Shown piece by piece: positions 5,387 to 5,795 of a stretch of 5,795 nucleotides of DNA. Source of the DNA: Bacteroidales bacterium. GTDB taxonomy: Bacteria; Bacteroidota; Bacteroidia; Bacteroidales; Muribaculaceae. Position 1 is the first letter of the stretch, and the number at the start of each line of letters is the position of its first letter. The notes beneath the pieces are model-generated. The model was given only the letters and a program-made list of their open reading frames with translations. It was not told the origin of the DNA and ran no database searches. The translations under genes and the position numbers were made by a program. The stretch is from positions 1 to 5,795 of the forward strand of contig JAHZGZ010000029.1 in assembly GCA_019420545.1 (NCBI GenBank). The letters are read 5' to 3'.

Positions 5387-5795
5387 TGAATCTAAAAGGG
5401 AAGCATATCATACTCGGGATTACCGGAGGAATCGCCGCCTACAAATCGGCCATGCTGGTGCGCCTGCTGGTAAAGGCCGGTGCCGAGGTACAGGTGGTGA
5501 TGACCCCCAACGCCAGGGAGTTCATCACACCGGTCACGCTGTCGACCCTCAGCGGCAAGCCGGTGATAAGCGAGTTCTTCACCGCCAACACCGGCGAGTG
5601 GCACAGCCATGTCGACCTCGGCCTCTGGGCCGACGCCATGGTGATTGCCCCGGCCACGGCATCGACCATCGGCAAGATGGCCAACGGCGTAGCCGACAAT
5701 ATGCTTGTCACCACCTATCTGTCGTCGAAAGCCCCTGTGTTCGTGGCTCCTGCCATGGATCTCGACATGATGGCACATCCCTCGACCGTGCGCAA
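5386..5795 (+). CDS. coaBC: CoaBC (Dfp) bifunctional coenzyme A synthesis enzyme, N-terminal part (3' end outside window)
   Basis: N-terminal decarboxylase domain of phosphopantothenoylcysteine decarboxylase/phosphopantothenate-cysteine ligase, an FMN-dependent flavoprotein for steps two and three of coenzyme A synthesis from pantothenate. The ATG overlaps the exonuclease stop by one base (TGATG), pointing to coupled translation. 136 codons are visible, still open at the window end. Seen: LGITGGIAAYKS (10-21), the flavin phosphate loop; catalytic His75 in HSHVDLGLWAD; VIAPATASTIGKMANGVADNML (86-107, key residues Pro89, Ala90, Thr91, Asn100); and PAMDLDMMAHP (122-132), the equivalent of the PXMNXXMW motif with Asp125 in place of the usual Asn. 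The ligase domain lies beyond the window, so a decarboxylase-only protein cannot be strictly excluded, but bacterial homologues of this type are normally fused. Confidence 0.93.
   Translation, partial: MNLKGKHIILGITGGIAAYKSAMLVRLLVKAGAEVQVVMTPNAREFITPVTLSTLSGKPVISEFFTANTGEWHSHVDLGLWADAMVIAPATASTIGKMANGVADNMLVTTYLSSKAPVFVAPAMDLDMMAHPSTVR

Noticed and set aside
5392..5778. A 128-codon minus-strand frame opposite coaBC.
   Set aside because: It is a shadow of the coaBC reading frame, which carries His75 and the PAMDLDM motif in the right places.
1..5795. An undescribed defence or mobile gene system.
   Set aside because: Every substantial gene belongs to a known housekeeping or cell-surface family; no toxin, nuclease-ATPase pair, integrase or phage gene was seen.

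Overview
The window looks like chromosomal DNA from a member of the Bacteroidota, most likely order Bacteroidales. A Muribaculaceae-like genome is plausible, but that is inference from memory and not shown by the sequence. Three things support the placement. Two exact matches to the Bacteroidetes -7 promoter box TAnnTTTG lie upstream of dnaN. Most starts lack a Shine-Dalgarno sequence and have A/T-rich leaders instead. The order dnaN, DnaQ-like exonuclease, coaBC is one I associate with Bacteroidales. Base composition is near balanced in the genes and clearly A/T-rich in the spacers.

Left part (1-2168, plus strand): the C-terminal three quarters of UDP-glucose 6-dehydrogenase (ugd), cut by the window start, then after a 97-base A/T-rich gap a complete WecA/MraY-family membrane transferase that would load a sugar-1-phosphate onto a polyprenyl phosphate. 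Both fit cell-surface polysaccharide synthesis: one makes UDP-glucuronate, the other starts a lipid-linked glycan.

Middle (2169-2353): a short spacer between convergent genes. It holds a compact repeat element with a perfect 25-bp inverted repeat, each arm of which is itself a REP-like palindrome, nested inside a 16-bp imperfect terminal inverted repeat. It looks like a non-autonomous REPIN/MITE-type element and could also terminate transcription from both sides. On the minus strand follows yqgE (YqgE/AlgH family, function poorly known).

Right part (2957-5795): a roughly 500-base non-coding region separates the divergent yqgE and dnaN. It holds three small hairpins or inverted repeats and two perfect TAnnTTTG boxes. 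Then come dnaN (sliding clamp), a DEDDh exonuclease of the DnaQ type with an extra C-terminal FGKYKG-containing module, and the start of coaBC (coenzyme A synthesis). The last three are tightly packed (15-base gap, then a 1-base TGATG overlap) and are probably one operon.

The coding content is housekeeping and I do not see an undescribed multi-gene system. The parts that deserve a second look are the nested repeat at 2178-2328, the structured dnaN upstream region, and the C-terminal module of the exonuclease.
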